Shown one piece after another: positions 21,343 to 31,404 of a stretch of DNA of 64,000 bases. Positions within the stretch are counted from its first letter, which is position 1. Each line of letters starts with the position of its first letter. The notes under the pieces are model-generated. The model ran no database searches and had not been told where the DNA came from. It worked only from the letters and a program-made list of their open reading frames with translations. Source of the stretch: Takakia lepidozioides (taxonomy: Eukaryota > Streptophyta > Takakiopsida > Takakiales > Takakiaceae); contig CM060734.1 in the NCBI GenBank assembly GCA_030704615.1, positions 2,294,001-2,358,000 of the forward strand, read 5' to 3'. The position numbers and the translations under genes are program-made.

Positions 21343-22504
21343 TGCCTTTTGGGCTCACCAATGCACCTGCGACCTTTAGCATGCTGATGAACAGCCTTTT
21401 TCAGGAGTGGTTGGATGACTTTGTGATCCTGTACATCGACGACATCTTGGTGTACTCGAAAACAAAGGAGGAGCACCTGGAGTACCTCAAAAGGGTGTTC
21501 CAAAAGTTGCGGGAAGGGAAGCTGTACGCCAAAGCTTCAAAGTGCGAATTCGGTGTCACGAAAGTGGAGTTCTTGGGGCATGTGATTACACAGGATGGGA
21601 TCAAAATGGATGACAGAAAGGTGAGGGCGATCTTGGACTGGGAGCCTCCGACTTCGGTCCGGGAGTGCGATCCTTCCTAGGACTCGCCTCCTATTACCGG
21701 AAGTATGTGAGAAATTTCGCCAAGATCGCGGGGCCGCTGTCGGACCTTCTGTGTAAATCCAAAGTCTGGGTATGGAACACATTTTGTGGCCAAGCTTTTG
21801 CTGAATTGAAGCAGCGGATGGCGGAAGCTCCAGTCTTGAAAATCCCGGAGTTCGATCGTCCATTTGAGATTCATACAGATGCGTCGGACTTTGCGATTGG
21901 GGGTGTACTTATGCAAGATGGACGTCCAGTGGCTTACGAAAGTAAGAAACTGAATGAAGTGGAGCGACGGTGGCCTACGCACGAAAAAGAGATGAAGGCG
22001 GTGGTGCACTGCCTTGAGCTTTGGCGCCACTATGTTGGTTCCAACCCAGTGAAGGTGTTCACGGACAATGTCACGGTGAAGTATTTTGCCACGCAGCCCA
22101 AGTTGTCCCCAAAACAACTTAGGTGGCAAGATACTTTGGCGGTGTTCGACGTGGATATCCAGTACAAACCGGGACGAGACAACGTGGTGGCCGATGCTTT
22201 AAGTAGAAAGCAGCAGCTCTTGTTGGTGTACAAGGGCGAGACGGCGCTCCAAAGGAAGATCCGGAAGGCTTGCCGGAAGGATGAGCTGGCAAAGTCTGTG
22301 ATGCAGGACTTGAGGATGGGGGTTAAATCGCAGTTCCACTTGCAAAATGGACTGCTCCGGTATAAGCAAAAACGTCTCTACGTGCCGAAGGGAGGGATCA
22401 GAGATAGCCTCTTGAGAGAATGCCATGATAGCCCGCTTGCGGGCCACGGCGGAGCCAAGCGCACTGCGGCACTCTTGAAAAAGAGTATTTCTGGCCCAAA
22501 CTGA
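21216..22504 (+). pseudogene. R2 reverse transcriptase and RNase H, frameshifted
   Basis: First frame (21216-21680): [15 protein letters not shown] with the catalytic Asp, [12 protein letters not shown], and YIDD at 21432-21443. A frameshift at about 21660 moves to the next frame (21665-22504), which carries [12 protein letters not shown], the RNase H start HTDASDFAIGG and YKPGRDNVVADALSR, then the integrase zinc region start (HDSPLAGHGG). That frame ends at 22504 through a one-base loss before the CX2C half of the zinc finger. Confidence 0.92.
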
Positions 22505-23697
22505 GGGAGGAGGCAGAGGAGTATGTCAAGACATGCACCACATGCCAACAAAACCGGAGCGAGTACAAAAAGCAAGCGGGGCTGTTACAACCCTTGCCGA
22601 TTCCAGAGGGGACTTGGGAAAGCGTCTCGATGGATTTCATGACTGCTATGCCGCTGTCAAAAGGATTCGATGCAATCATGGTGGTGGTGGATAGGTTCAG
22701 TAAAATGGGCCATTTCATCCCCACCAAGGAGACGGCAACGGCGCAGGAGACAGGGCGACTTTACTTCGCCCACGTCTTAAAGCATCATGGAGTCCCGAAG
22801 GATATTGTCTCGGATCGCGATCCAAAGTTTACGAGTAAATTTTGGAGGACACTTTGGAAGAAGATGGGGACGAGGCTGAAGATGAGCACCGCCTTCCGAC
22901 CTACGACCGACGGCCAAACAGAAAGGGTGAATTCCGTAGTGAAGCAGATCTTGCGGAATTACGTGTCGGCAGACCAAACAGACTGGGTGGAACACTTAGA
23001 CGCGGCAGAGTTCTGTTATAATAACACAGAACACTCCGCAACGGGAGTTTCCCCTTTCGTATTGGTCTATGGAAAAGCACCTCTGGTGCCGACAAGTTGG
23101 GCCGCCCAGGACGTTGAGGAACCGGCAGTAGCGGCGGTACTGGAAGAACGCGAGCGTTTGTTGAAGCTCGCAAAGTACAACATTGCCAAAGCTAGGAAAC
23201 GGTATGAAAGGCAGGCGAATCGGAAGCGGAGGGAAGTGAAGTTTGAGGCAGGCACAGAGGTCTGGTTGAACATCAAGAATTTCCGACTACCTCCGGAAGT
23301 GAGTCCGAAGTTCGTACCTCCGTATGCGAGACCCTTTCGCATTCGGAAGGTTATGAATGAGGATGTGTATGAATTGGAGCTGCCGGCAAACAGCAAGGTG
23401 CACCCAGTATTCCATGTCTCCCTTTTGAAGCCTTACTTCAAAGATGAAGCGCGTCCGAATCGGCATCAAGTGTTGCGTCCGCCACCTAGGCTGTTGGATC
23501 ATGAAAATGAACCTGAGTACGAGGTGGAGGCAATACTTAAGTCGAGGAGGTTCAAGAACCGAGAAACGGAGTATCTCGTCAAATGGAAGGGCTATCATCA
23601 TGTGGAGGCATCTTGGGTGCGTGCCTCAGAAATGGGAAACGCATCCGAGGCGGTTGCAGCTTTCGAAGGGCGACCTCAAAAGCGGAAGAAACGTTGA
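22505..23697 (+). pseudogene. R2 integrase with C-terminal chromodomain
   Basis: After the frameshift the frame carries CTTCQQN (second half of the zinc finger). The catalytic triad follows: D in SMDFMTAM, D in SDRDPKF, and E in TDGQTERVN. A GPF-like region (PFRIRKV, VHPVFHVSLLK) leads to a C-terminal chromodomain at about 23515-23690 with YEVEAIL, YLVKWKGY, SWV and a closing AFEGR helix. The chromodomain marks this as a chromovirus and would steer integration to modified histone H3. Confidence 0.93.
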
Positions 23698-24593
23698 TGG
23701 GGACATCAACCTTGGAGCGTGGGGGAGGAAATGCATGCTTAGCCCGGCTTAGCTAGCTTAGGAATCCGATTACAAAAACTTGTATTGTACAAAAATTTGT
23801 TATAAAGGAAATGGGTTCCAAATATTGTGCGTCCTATTTTGTTTGGAATGGTGATGCATGGTATGGTTGGCTAGTGTGTAGAATGCATGCTAGCTTATAA
23901 AAGTGGGAGAGGTAAATTGGGTTAATCGTGTGTTTGCGTAGTGCCGAAATCGGGTGACCCCCATCCAAGGGGCAAGGAAACTTGCGGGAGTTCACGTGCT
24001 AGTGCGCACCTGGCGCGTGCGCGTACTATAACTGCGCTACCGAGGGGGTTGCCTTGTAGTGCGGGCTAACGCGGAAGCTACGTGCTTCCGTTCACGTACT
24101 ATAATCGTGTAGCCTCGGGACGAAGTCGTAGTGCGGCTTCGGCGTGTTCCCGTACCTCAGGCCAGCATTCCAAGGCGGACCCAATTGTAGTGATTGGGGC
24201 GCACGGTTGGTTCAAGGTTATCTTCCTAGTCAAAGAGGGTTCCAGGGAACCCTTGCTCAAGGTGATGCCAAAAGCGGCATCATGAGCGATCGCAAGCAAT
24301 GTTGTTGCAGTAAGGCGATTCGATCCTCGGGGAGGATCGTTCCTTGGCCTTGAAGTAGGCCAAGAAGAGTGCACTGGGAGGAGCTGGAGAGGCTCCACCC
24401 TTGGCTGGGACTTGGAGGAAGTCGGCCGAACTAGCTAGTGGAGAGTAGAGTCAAGTGTGGGGTTTGGTTCTTTGCCATGGGACGCCATGGTGCGGAAACA
24501 AACTCCTTGATGTGGGACGCCACAACTTGGATGTTCGTTTCTACAAAATGGACAAGTCGATGAGGACATCGACTCCCTGTTGGTAGGGGTGTG
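23698..24593. other. R2 3' untranslated region
   Basis: Nearly 0.9 kb without a supportable ORF between the pol stop and the 3' LTR. No strong polypurine tract sits against the LTR; the best candidate is the short TAGGGGTG at about 24584-24591. A longer purine run, GGGGGAGGAAATG, is at about 23722, far upstream. Confidence 0.5.
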
Positions 24594-25318
24594 TGTTGCG
24601 GCCCTTTGCCTTGAGGGCAGGGGGTCGGGACACATGAGGGGCTGCCCCTGTAGTGGGGGCATCGGCAGCGATAGGTATGGGGGGCTGAAGCACCCTTGAG
24701 TGCCCAAGGCACTCAAGGAGGCGGAGGCGCTCACTAGGTGGAGCCCCGCACACCGGGTTGCGGTGGGGTGGCTCCACAAGGGGTGGTGGTAGCTTAGCGG
24801 GACTTAGTGGGGGTGGCATAGGACTCACCATGGGGGCGGAGACCTCGTGGTGGGAGTCGTGGGGAGTCTTGGGACTCATCACGGTCCATGGGGGCCGTGA
24901 TGAGTGGGCCAAGACTCACCGCGACTCATCACCGGGAGTCGAGGGTTTTCGTGGCGGTTCGCCATAAAATGGCATGGCTGGTTATGAAACCCCCGCGGAC
25001 AGCTATAGAAGTATATATAGGGAGTAGTAACCCCGAGAATGGTGCAAGCCCGTTGGTGACCAAAAACTAGTGAGTAAGTGAACGAGTCGGAAAGCGACCA
25101 AAGAGAGGGGAGCTGTTCCGGACTTCCATCTACCGAAGGGAATTCTCCTAGTCCCAAATAGGTGGAGGGTTTAGAGGGAAGCGAAGGGGGACCGTTATGT
25201 CCCGGTGAGCAGCCGAAGGTCCAAGTTGGCCCGGGCGGCCAGGTTGGGAGTCAGGCGCGCGCATCAAAGCGAGTAACTATGACTTGAAGGGGAGCTTACC
25301 GAAGTGAGGTGCGCGACA
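24594..25318 (+). repeat. R2 3' LTR
   Basis: Begins TGTTGCGGCCC and ends GCGCGACA. It matches the 5' LTR with about eight substitutions and one missing G near 24769. Confidence 0.95.
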
Positions 25319-25323
25319 TGCTG
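25319..25323. repeat. R2 right target-site duplication
   Basis: TGCTG, matching 18352-18356. R1 resumes after it. Confidence 0.85.
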
Positions 25324-25582
25324 TTACTGCACCACAACAGATACCTTTAAAACAACTCAGGCCTCCCAGTTGCATTTCTGCAACCTGTTCCCACTCTGGG
25401 TGTGCAGCAAACAGGGTAGCCTCCTGCTCCTCATCAAGTCCTCCCCTCCAGTCATACTCTCTGACTCCACGAGGTCTTCTGGTAGCAGGTAGCCGACTAG
25501 ATTTCTTAGTGGTGACCTGTATCTTGTACTTCCCATCATGTACAGTCAGTAACTGGGAATTCCAGTCATGGAATACCCTGGC

Positions 25583-26143
25583 CTATTTCAACCATGGTCG
25601 CCCCAGTAATAAGGAGTAAGCTTCCATAACATCATCCATTTTCAACACAGTCATTGTGATCTTAAAAATCATCTTTTGGATCTGTATCCTCACTCCTCTT
25701 ATCAAGCCTAAAGGCTGTACACTCCTTTGATCTGACATTGTTACTGTAAATGGGGCTGGTTTCATGTTACTCAGATCAAGCTTCTGCCTTAATTGGTCTG
25801 TCATAATATTCACTCCTGAGCCTCCATCTATCAGTACATCAGTCAAGTCTGTGCTTCCAATTCTCAATTGGATTACTGGCATAGAATCATCAAAGTCCAT
25901 GACTGTTTCTTGCCCTTCAGGCTTCACATTATAACTTGCCACCTTGCTGCTCAGGTCTGCGTTCTCTGTCACATGAGCAATCTGATTAATTGCTTGATAC
26001 AGCCCGTGCCTACAATAAGGTGCTACAGCCAATAGCTGTCCAATGGTAATCTCAGCTTTGGTCTGGCATATTACTTCAGCCAGAGTCCCTTCATTACTCT
26101 GCACTTGTGCAACTTCTTTCTTCACTTCATCTTCACTCTCCAT
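25583..26143 (-). CDS. R1 aspartic protease
   Basis: A 186-residue frame overlapping the end of gag by 11 bp. The active-site region reads VLIDGGSGVNIM, where the usual DTG or DSG is DGG, with the downstream LLLGRPWL block typical of plant Ty3 proteases. It would mature the gag-pol polyprotein. The overlap suggests -1 frameshifting between gag and pol. The segment 25324-25582 continues R1 sequence towards RT without a clean frame. Confidence 0.75.
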   Translation of the reverse strand: MESEDEVKKEVAQVQSNEGTLAEVICQTKAEITIGQLLAVAPYCRHGLYQAINQIAHVTENADLSSKVASYNVKPEGQETVMDFDDSMPVIQLRIGSTDLTDVLIDGGSGVNIMTDQLRQKLDLSNMKPAPFTVTMSDQRSVQPLGLIRGVRIQIQKMIFKITMTVLKMDDVMEAYSLLLGRPWLK

Positions 26144-28025
26144 CTTCTCTATCGGAGTCAGAAGAATCCACCATAGGGATATCAGTATTCTTCTGCAATA
26201 TTTCCCTTATGGTGTGAGCCACTTCCCTGTGTAGTTCCTTCTCATCTCTCCAAGCCTCATCATCTTCAGGCACATCACTGCCATCCTCATTATCATCTTC
26301 TTCCTGATCCACTAGAGATATTAGTTTAGCTTTGCTTCTAGTCACTATCATTGTACTCACTTCTGGTACAAAACATGGCCTAACCATGTGAGCTGCCACC
26401 ACTGGGCCCTCATTCATAGGAGCTCTCATCTCATTCTGGTGTCTGATCCAAAACGGACAGGCTGCCTTGCGATGTCCTGCCTGGTTACAATAATAACACA
26501 ATTCTTCACCATTGGGTCCTCGTCCTTGGTCTGCTCTGGAATTATTTCTATAATCCTGATTCCCTGGCTGGTAATTCCCCCTTGGATTACCCTGATAGCT
26601 GCCCCTGGGATTGCCTTGGTAATTCCCTCTTGGATTACCTCTCCCTGCCATACCATTGTTATAACCACCAGGCCTTCCATAGTGGTCCTGATCATTGTTT
26701 CTTCTTGGCTGGGGCTGCACTTGATGCACCCTTACTTGCCTAGGTTCTCTTGCAGCTGTCCTTATGTTGTAATAACAATTCTCAGTAGAATGGTTATCCA
26801 TTTTACAGATAGTACAATGTTTCTCCTTCATGTGGCATTCAGCTGTGGTATGGCCTTCATTCTGGCATTTTGCACACCAAACACCCTTCCTCCAATGTGT
26901 TGCAGCCTCTATGGCATACTTCTTCAAGATTTCCTCCAATCTTTTCTCATAGTTATCCCTCTTCAACTTTTCCTTCTTCTTACTTTTCCTCTTGAGCTCT
27001 TGCTCTTCTTCTTCATCTGACTCATCTTCAGAGTCCTCATCATCCCTTTTCTCTCTCCTGAGCATTCCCAACTGCTCAATTCTGTTGGCTGTTTCAAATG
27101 CCTCCTCCACTGTATTATGGGGTAGCATATCCACTTTCTTTTGTAATTTAGGCCTTAATCCACTCACAAACCAAGTCTTCTGTAACCCTGGTGCTGGCAC
27201 AACAGACAATTTTTTCATCATCAACTCCATCTTTTCCATGTACTCTTCAACAGTTTCATGTTTCTTTTGCTTTAACTGTTGTAAACTCCCATACACTTCA
27301 TCCTCAGTTTTGCTTGTCCTGAACCTATTCCGGAATGTTGTACTGCCATTCCAGGTTAGGAAATGATTATCAGGGAATCTTGCATACCATTCACTTGCTT
27401 TCTTGATAAGTGAACAAGGAAACAGTCTCATCTTGGCATCATCGCCATTCTCATTGTTCACAATACACATGTGCTCAAATTGGCTAATGTGTATATCAGG
27501 ATCCCCTTTCCCTGCATATATTGGAAAAGGTGGTTTTGCCCGTGTTGGAGGTACCGCCATCTGTGGCCCTACACCCTGCCCACTGACAGGTGCTGGTCCT
27601 CCTGTTGGTGTTGGTCCTTGAGGACCTATTGTTGTAGTGGTGGAACTCCCACCAAATATTGGCCCTTGAGCACTCCCTGCTACTGGCCCCTCTGTACTTA
27701 CAGTATTCCCAGCTCCAGTTGCACTACTTCCCACACTCCCTGTCCCCCCAGAGCCAGATCCAAGCTGCCCTCCTGATCCCCCTGAGCCAACACCTTCGTT
27801 GGCCTGTGATCCAAGTGCTCCACTTGATCCAGGTCCAACAGGTTGGGATGTCCTGGCTGTAGTCTCAACCTCAACTGTTGGGTCTACTTCTTCATACTCC
27901 TCATCATCCAAATTCTTCTCTCTATTTTCATCTTCCAAGTTCTTCCCTTGGATTTCTTCTTCTTCACTCATGTAACTCAATTGCAATGGTGTTGGAGAGT
28001 CTGAACTCTCCGTTGGCTCTGCCAC
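26133..28025 (-). CDS. R1 gag with three zinc knuckles
   Basis: A 630-residue intact frame and the best preserved ORF of R1. Residues 1-165 are acidic and then G/S/T/P-rich low complexity. The capsid-like domain (about 170-330) has PIYAGKGDPDIHISQFEHM, the SEWYARFPDNHFLTW block and the FVSGLRPKLQKKV block. A charged coiled-coil-like stretch (340-385) precedes two adjacent CX2CX4HX4C knuckles (CAKCQNEGHTTAEC and CTICKMDNHSTENC). An RGN/NPRG repeat (about 475-510) and a third knuckle (CYYCNQAGHRKAAC) follow. It would package the element RNA. Confidence 0.88.
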   Translation of the reverse strand: MAEPTESSDSPTPLQLSYMSEEEEIQGKNLEDENREKNLDDEEYEEVDPTVEVETTARTSQPVGPGSSGALGSQANEGVGSGGSGGQLGSGSGGTGSVGSSATGAGNTVSTEGPVAGSAQGPIFGGSSTTTTIGPQGPTPTGGPAPVSGQGVGPQMAVPPTRAKPPFPIYAGKGDPDIHISQFEHMCIVNNENGDDAKMRLFPCSLIKKASEWYARFPDNHFLTWNGSTTFRNRFRTSKTEDEVYGSLQQLKQKKHETVEEYMEKMELMMKKLSVVPAPGLQKTWFVSGLRPKLQKKVDMLPHNTVEEAFETANRIEQLGMLRREKRDDEDSEDESDEEEEQELKRKSKKKEKLKRDNYEKRLEEILKKYAIEAATHWRKGVWCAKCQNEGHTTAECHMKEKHCTICKMDNHSTENCYYNIRTAAREPRQVRVHQVQPQPRRNNDQDHYGRPGGYNNGMAGRGNPRGNYQGNPRGSYQGNPRGNYQPGNQDYRNNSRADQGRGPNGEELCYYCNQAGHRKAACPFWIRHQNEMRAPMNEGPVVAAHMVRPCFVPEVSTMIVTRSKAKLISLVDQEEDDNEDGSDVPEDDEAWRDEKELHREVAHTIREILQKNTDIPMVDSSDSDREDGE

Positions 28026-29136
28026 ATCTTCCTCTCCTTCTTTATCTTGTGCTTCAGAAACTGGAGTATTCGACAGCTCCCTTTCGACTTTTGTGCTTCC
28101 TGTGTATGCCGAAGCAATGGCATTTCAAATGGCCGAGGCTCTATCCCTTGAGTTCTTATTGTCTGATCGCAGATGTAGCCATCGTAGATCCGGAGTTCTT
28201 AAATTCTTAGACTTGGATGCAGAGGACGCGGGGATACATTGTACTGACTCTGAGCAGGGTTGCACACGTCAGTGACGTCACGTCACGTCGGACCTGACGC
28301 TGACGCGACCAACGTCACGTCAATTTTGCCGAAAATTCAGTAAAACATGAGTTAGGTAAAAAATATGTCACGTAGGTGGACACGTTGTATTCCAAGCGAC
28401 ACCTTGGCAAGTGAATGAATTGTTTTATAAATTACTCCATCCGCCAGTATTTGAGGTCATTTTTAAATCATTATTGTTAAATTGGTGCGACCTCCAAATG
28501 GTGGTGGTCGCAGAATTTATCAGCCAAACACAGTCCCACACAGCTTTACACAGCCAGTCAGAGCTCGGCACAGTCACGGCCCGATACAGCTTGGCACAGC
28601 CGTCACAGCGTGCATAGAGAACGGTTATCACTGGTAGGGAACGATTATGTGGGAACGACATCTGCAGAAGGAACGTGCTTACTTCTTGGGTGACAGTTAG
28701 TTAGTTAGGCGGTTAGAATAGCTTGCAGGTAGATTAGGCAGAGTAGCAACATGGAGAGGACGGACGGAGATGACTTCTTGGTGATTCACGAGAGGAGATC
28801 AGGCGGAGAGCGGGAACGGGAGCAAGGATGGAGAGCACGGTGAAGGAGGAGACATGATCAGTAGATGCTTGATACATGCAAAGCTGTAGTGATATACTGT
28901 AGAGCAGGCTAAGGACACCATGGCTTCGGCCTGATATATGATAAGTCTCAATCTGATACTTATTCGATACAATCACACTGTGTAGAGAGACTTGAGTGAA
29001 GCTGATGCGTGAATGGATGCGTGATAGATACTGAAGCAATCTAATGCTTAAGTATACACAGTGCGGTAAATTGCTAACATGAAGGTAAGAAGAAATACAA
29101 ACATGAAGCACAACCATGATACACTAGCTGTAGGTC
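28026..29136. other. Non-coding stretch with an ACGT-core cluster
   Basis: No supportable ORF. It probably includes the R1 leader and 5' LTR remains. At 28266-28322 there are about seven ACGT or TGACG cores, including a perfect TGACGTCA, of the kind bound by plant bZIP factors. A run of CACAG-type repeats lies at about 28530-28615. Confidence 0.4.
28266..28322. promoter_or_regulatory. Cluster of TGACGTCA/ACGTCA motifs
   Basis: Overlapping ACGTCA, TGACGTCA and CACGTC motifs in 57 bp. They resemble as-1/CRE-type bZIP sites often found in LTR promoters. No TATA box is evident close by, so a role is unproven. Confidence 0.4.
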
Positions 29137-29831
29137 ATGACTGATTGTTCTGAGCGGGCTGAGTGCTTAGAGATATCCAACTCTTCTATCTTGGAGTTTC
29201 CACCTCGGATAGCGAAGGGATGGGTGAGTAAAAGTCGCTCGACATTTGGTGACCATACTGGGGAACTGGGTCAAGAACAACCAGATGTGACAGGCATCTG
29301 GTGGGATCATGGTGGATGGAGAATTAAAGAATTTGATGTGAATCAAATTCCCTGTGGAACTGAGAAAGAAAGATTGTCCAAGCAATTCTTTCAGAGATTC
29401 TTGGAATTGCCAGACGATTGCAAAGAAACATTCTTAAGAGAGTGCATGATGCAGATCCAGAGTGGGGTCTGGAGAAAGGAGTGATAAAGATTTATCAAGT
29501 GGCCTGTAGAGGGAGAGCAAGTTGGTTACCAACACTGGTTTATGTGATAACATTGTTATCCATCAAACAAGTGGAGTTTGAAGGCTGGGAGGAACGGAAA
29601 GTGAATGTTTACACTCATATGCATGAAGACCTGGTACTGGTAAAGAATTGGATTCCTAAGGATATCCTGTGGATCAAACTGACACCAAGAACAGCTTTTC
29701 AGACGTGTTTGCCATATAGTTATATGGTAATAGAAACTTCTAGTATAGCCAAGGGTGCATTGAAGCTTGAAAGAAATCCAGGCATATACGAGAGATACTA
29801 CAGAAGAGAGTTTTGGTTATTGCCTCATTAA
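29137..29831 (+). pseudogene. Unrecognised ORF, frameshifted
   Basis: Two overlapping frames read as one protein. 29137-29484 gives residues ending in FQRFLELPDDCKETFLREC, and 29418-29831 continues with DADPEWGLEKG and the Trp/Tyr-rich FEGWEERKVNVYTHMHEDL. A shift at about 29455-29480 joins them, giving roughly 220 residues. I recognise no domain. It could be retroelement gag-like sequence or a gene fragment carried by M2, whose methyltransferase ends nearby on the other strand. Confidence 0.35.
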
Positions 29832-30537
29832 AGATATGAAAGACATGGGACATGAATGAGGAAAGAGAAGATAGACTCCACAGATATTCAGCGAAAAGAT
29901 AAAGTTATTTGAAAGCTAATTATCCATATATTTGGGAGAGGGGAATAGACATAGAGGAATCATCTGGACCTCTTACACCATTAAGATCAAAGAGTACATC
30001 ACCCATACCGGAGGAACCAGAGTTGGATGCCACTCCATCTTATTCTTTACAAGAATGATTGAGGGATTTGATAAATGAAGAAGATCAGCCACGAGGGGAG
30101 AGATCTGAGGTACATCCCTGGATAAAAGATTTGACAGAAATCTTTGATAAGAGTTGGCATGGGATAGTTCGGTGTCGCCCTCCATGCCAAAAAAAGCTTC
30201 TCCCGCCTGCTTTGCAAGCATGATAAGTCGCACCTGCCAAGACAGAAAGCCTCAAGAAGGTTGGAGGGGATGCGAAAGCGGATATGAACTGGAAGACCGA
30301 AAATGGGAACAGTATTGAAGCAACGAACCTGTGGATGGTGTGAGGTTGACCACCCTTGCAGAATGGTGGCTGCATGACTCCAAGAGCGTCTGCATGAACG
30401 TTGGGGTTTTCTCCCTTGCACCTCTCCATGGAAAGCCATTTGGTCTTTTGATAGTCTGACTGGAGTGCATGAAGTTGTAGAGCATGTCATCGACATGCGG
30501 CTCATAAGGAGGGTTGATGAAACACCCCTGATCGGGA

Positions 30538-31226
30538 GGATGGTGTCTTTGAGGTGTGTGAAAGACACCCACGGGGGGGTCACTATATGTATTTTTTTTA
30601 TATCACATACGTACAAAGGTATATTTATACTAGGCTATATTTTTAAAATTCTGCATTTTTTTCCACCCTATCTTTAGGTAATATTGTAAAACCCTTTGTT
30701 TTCTAACACCCTATTTTTTTTTATAAGTTTCTTTTGCAACAATTAATTAGACCCTATTTTAAATTGTCGTTTTAAATAATTATAAAATTTCAAAGCATTT
30801 ACACAAACAAATAGCATCACTTGGATCAAAAGAGTATAAGTTTTGAGATGTTTCAAATGCCATAGTCACTGTTGAGATTATATCAACATCAATCCATTGT
30901 GTATCACTGGAATCATATTTGAACTTCAGGTGAACTCTACCTGATTTCATCCTGATGGATTAGAGCTGGATGAAATATGAGAAACTTCACAAGGATGGAT
31001 ACATTATACTGTAGATAAAACCCTTTACTACATTAACTTTTTAAGTAAAACTCTGGATTTTTTGTGACATTTTTTAAAAAAAAACTGGGTGAAAGGATAT
31101 TGTCTTACCATATTTTCTAAGTAAAACTTTTCTAAAATTTACCTCAAAAAAATAAATTGCACCCTATATTTGTTCTCACGTGGTTTTGAAAATACGGGGA
31201 GTGACCCCCCTAAGAAGACACCATCC
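30538..31226. mobile_element. AT-rich 689-bp MITE-like insertion in M2 methyltransferase
   Basis: The ends are inverted: GGATGGTGTCTT...GGGGGGTCACT on the left (30538-30584) and the complement on the right (31200-31226). The left end also forms its own hairpin, GGTGTCTTT...AAAGACACC. The interior is AT-rich and non-coding. A direct copy of the left 20 bp recurs at 31245-31264, so the exact boundary and target duplication are unclear. Confidence 0.6.
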
Positions 31227-31404
31227 ATTCAAAGCTGCGGACAGAGGATGGTGTCTTTGAGGTGCGAATCCTCCTCAGACAGATCGCCTCGAACATCCTT
31301 GTCTGGTAAAGATGCAAGGTTGGGGTATAAAAAGATCTGAGGAAGTCTGGCGTAGGAAGGAACAAAACATGGACAAGAAATGAAAACTACAATGGAATGT
31401 ATTT

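Larger units (their letters stand above)
18357..25318 (+). mobile_element. R2: complete Ty3 chromovirus with two LTRs
   Basis: A 6,962-bp LTR retrotransposon with 5' LTR 18357-19082, a primer-binding site, gag, protease, RT, RNase H, integrase, a C-terminal chromodomain and 3' LTR 24594-25318. The termini are TG...CA with a 5-bp TGCTG duplication. By eye the LTRs differ at about eight bases and one indel in 725, so insertion is recent. The internal frame nonetheless has one nonsense codon and three frameshifts. Confidence 0.95.
1..28100 (-). mobile_element. R1: Tat/Athila-like Ty3 retroelement, split by two later insertions
   Basis: Read on the minus strand, gag (28025-26133), protease (26143-25583), reverse transcriptase (about 3723-2466), RNase H (2372-2064), integrase (1919-1215) and a C-terminal extension (to 197) form one Ty3-order gag-pol. 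M1 (3724-18273) and R2 (18357-25318) interrupt it; both leave target duplications whose flanks rejoin R1, and 18284-18356 is a 73-bp island of R1 between them. The RT wording (FLDD, FLDGFSGYN-like block) resembles plant Tat/Athila elements more than chromoviruses. The 3' LTR lies left of the window. I could not define the 5' LTR, so the right boundary near 28.1 kb is approximate. Confidence 0.8.

Noticed and set aside
26388-27020. 210-codon plus-strand ORF rich in hydrophobic residues (possible membrane protein)
   Set aside because: Antisense shadow of the intact R1 gag frame.
30480-30572. FINPPYEP in one frame of M2 as a classical methyltransferase motif IV
   Set aside because: Alignment with M1 places it after the fold's central strands, opposite VDSTVDPLEYNV, just before the motif I helix. 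The true motif IV position is IPDGQ at 31759-31791.
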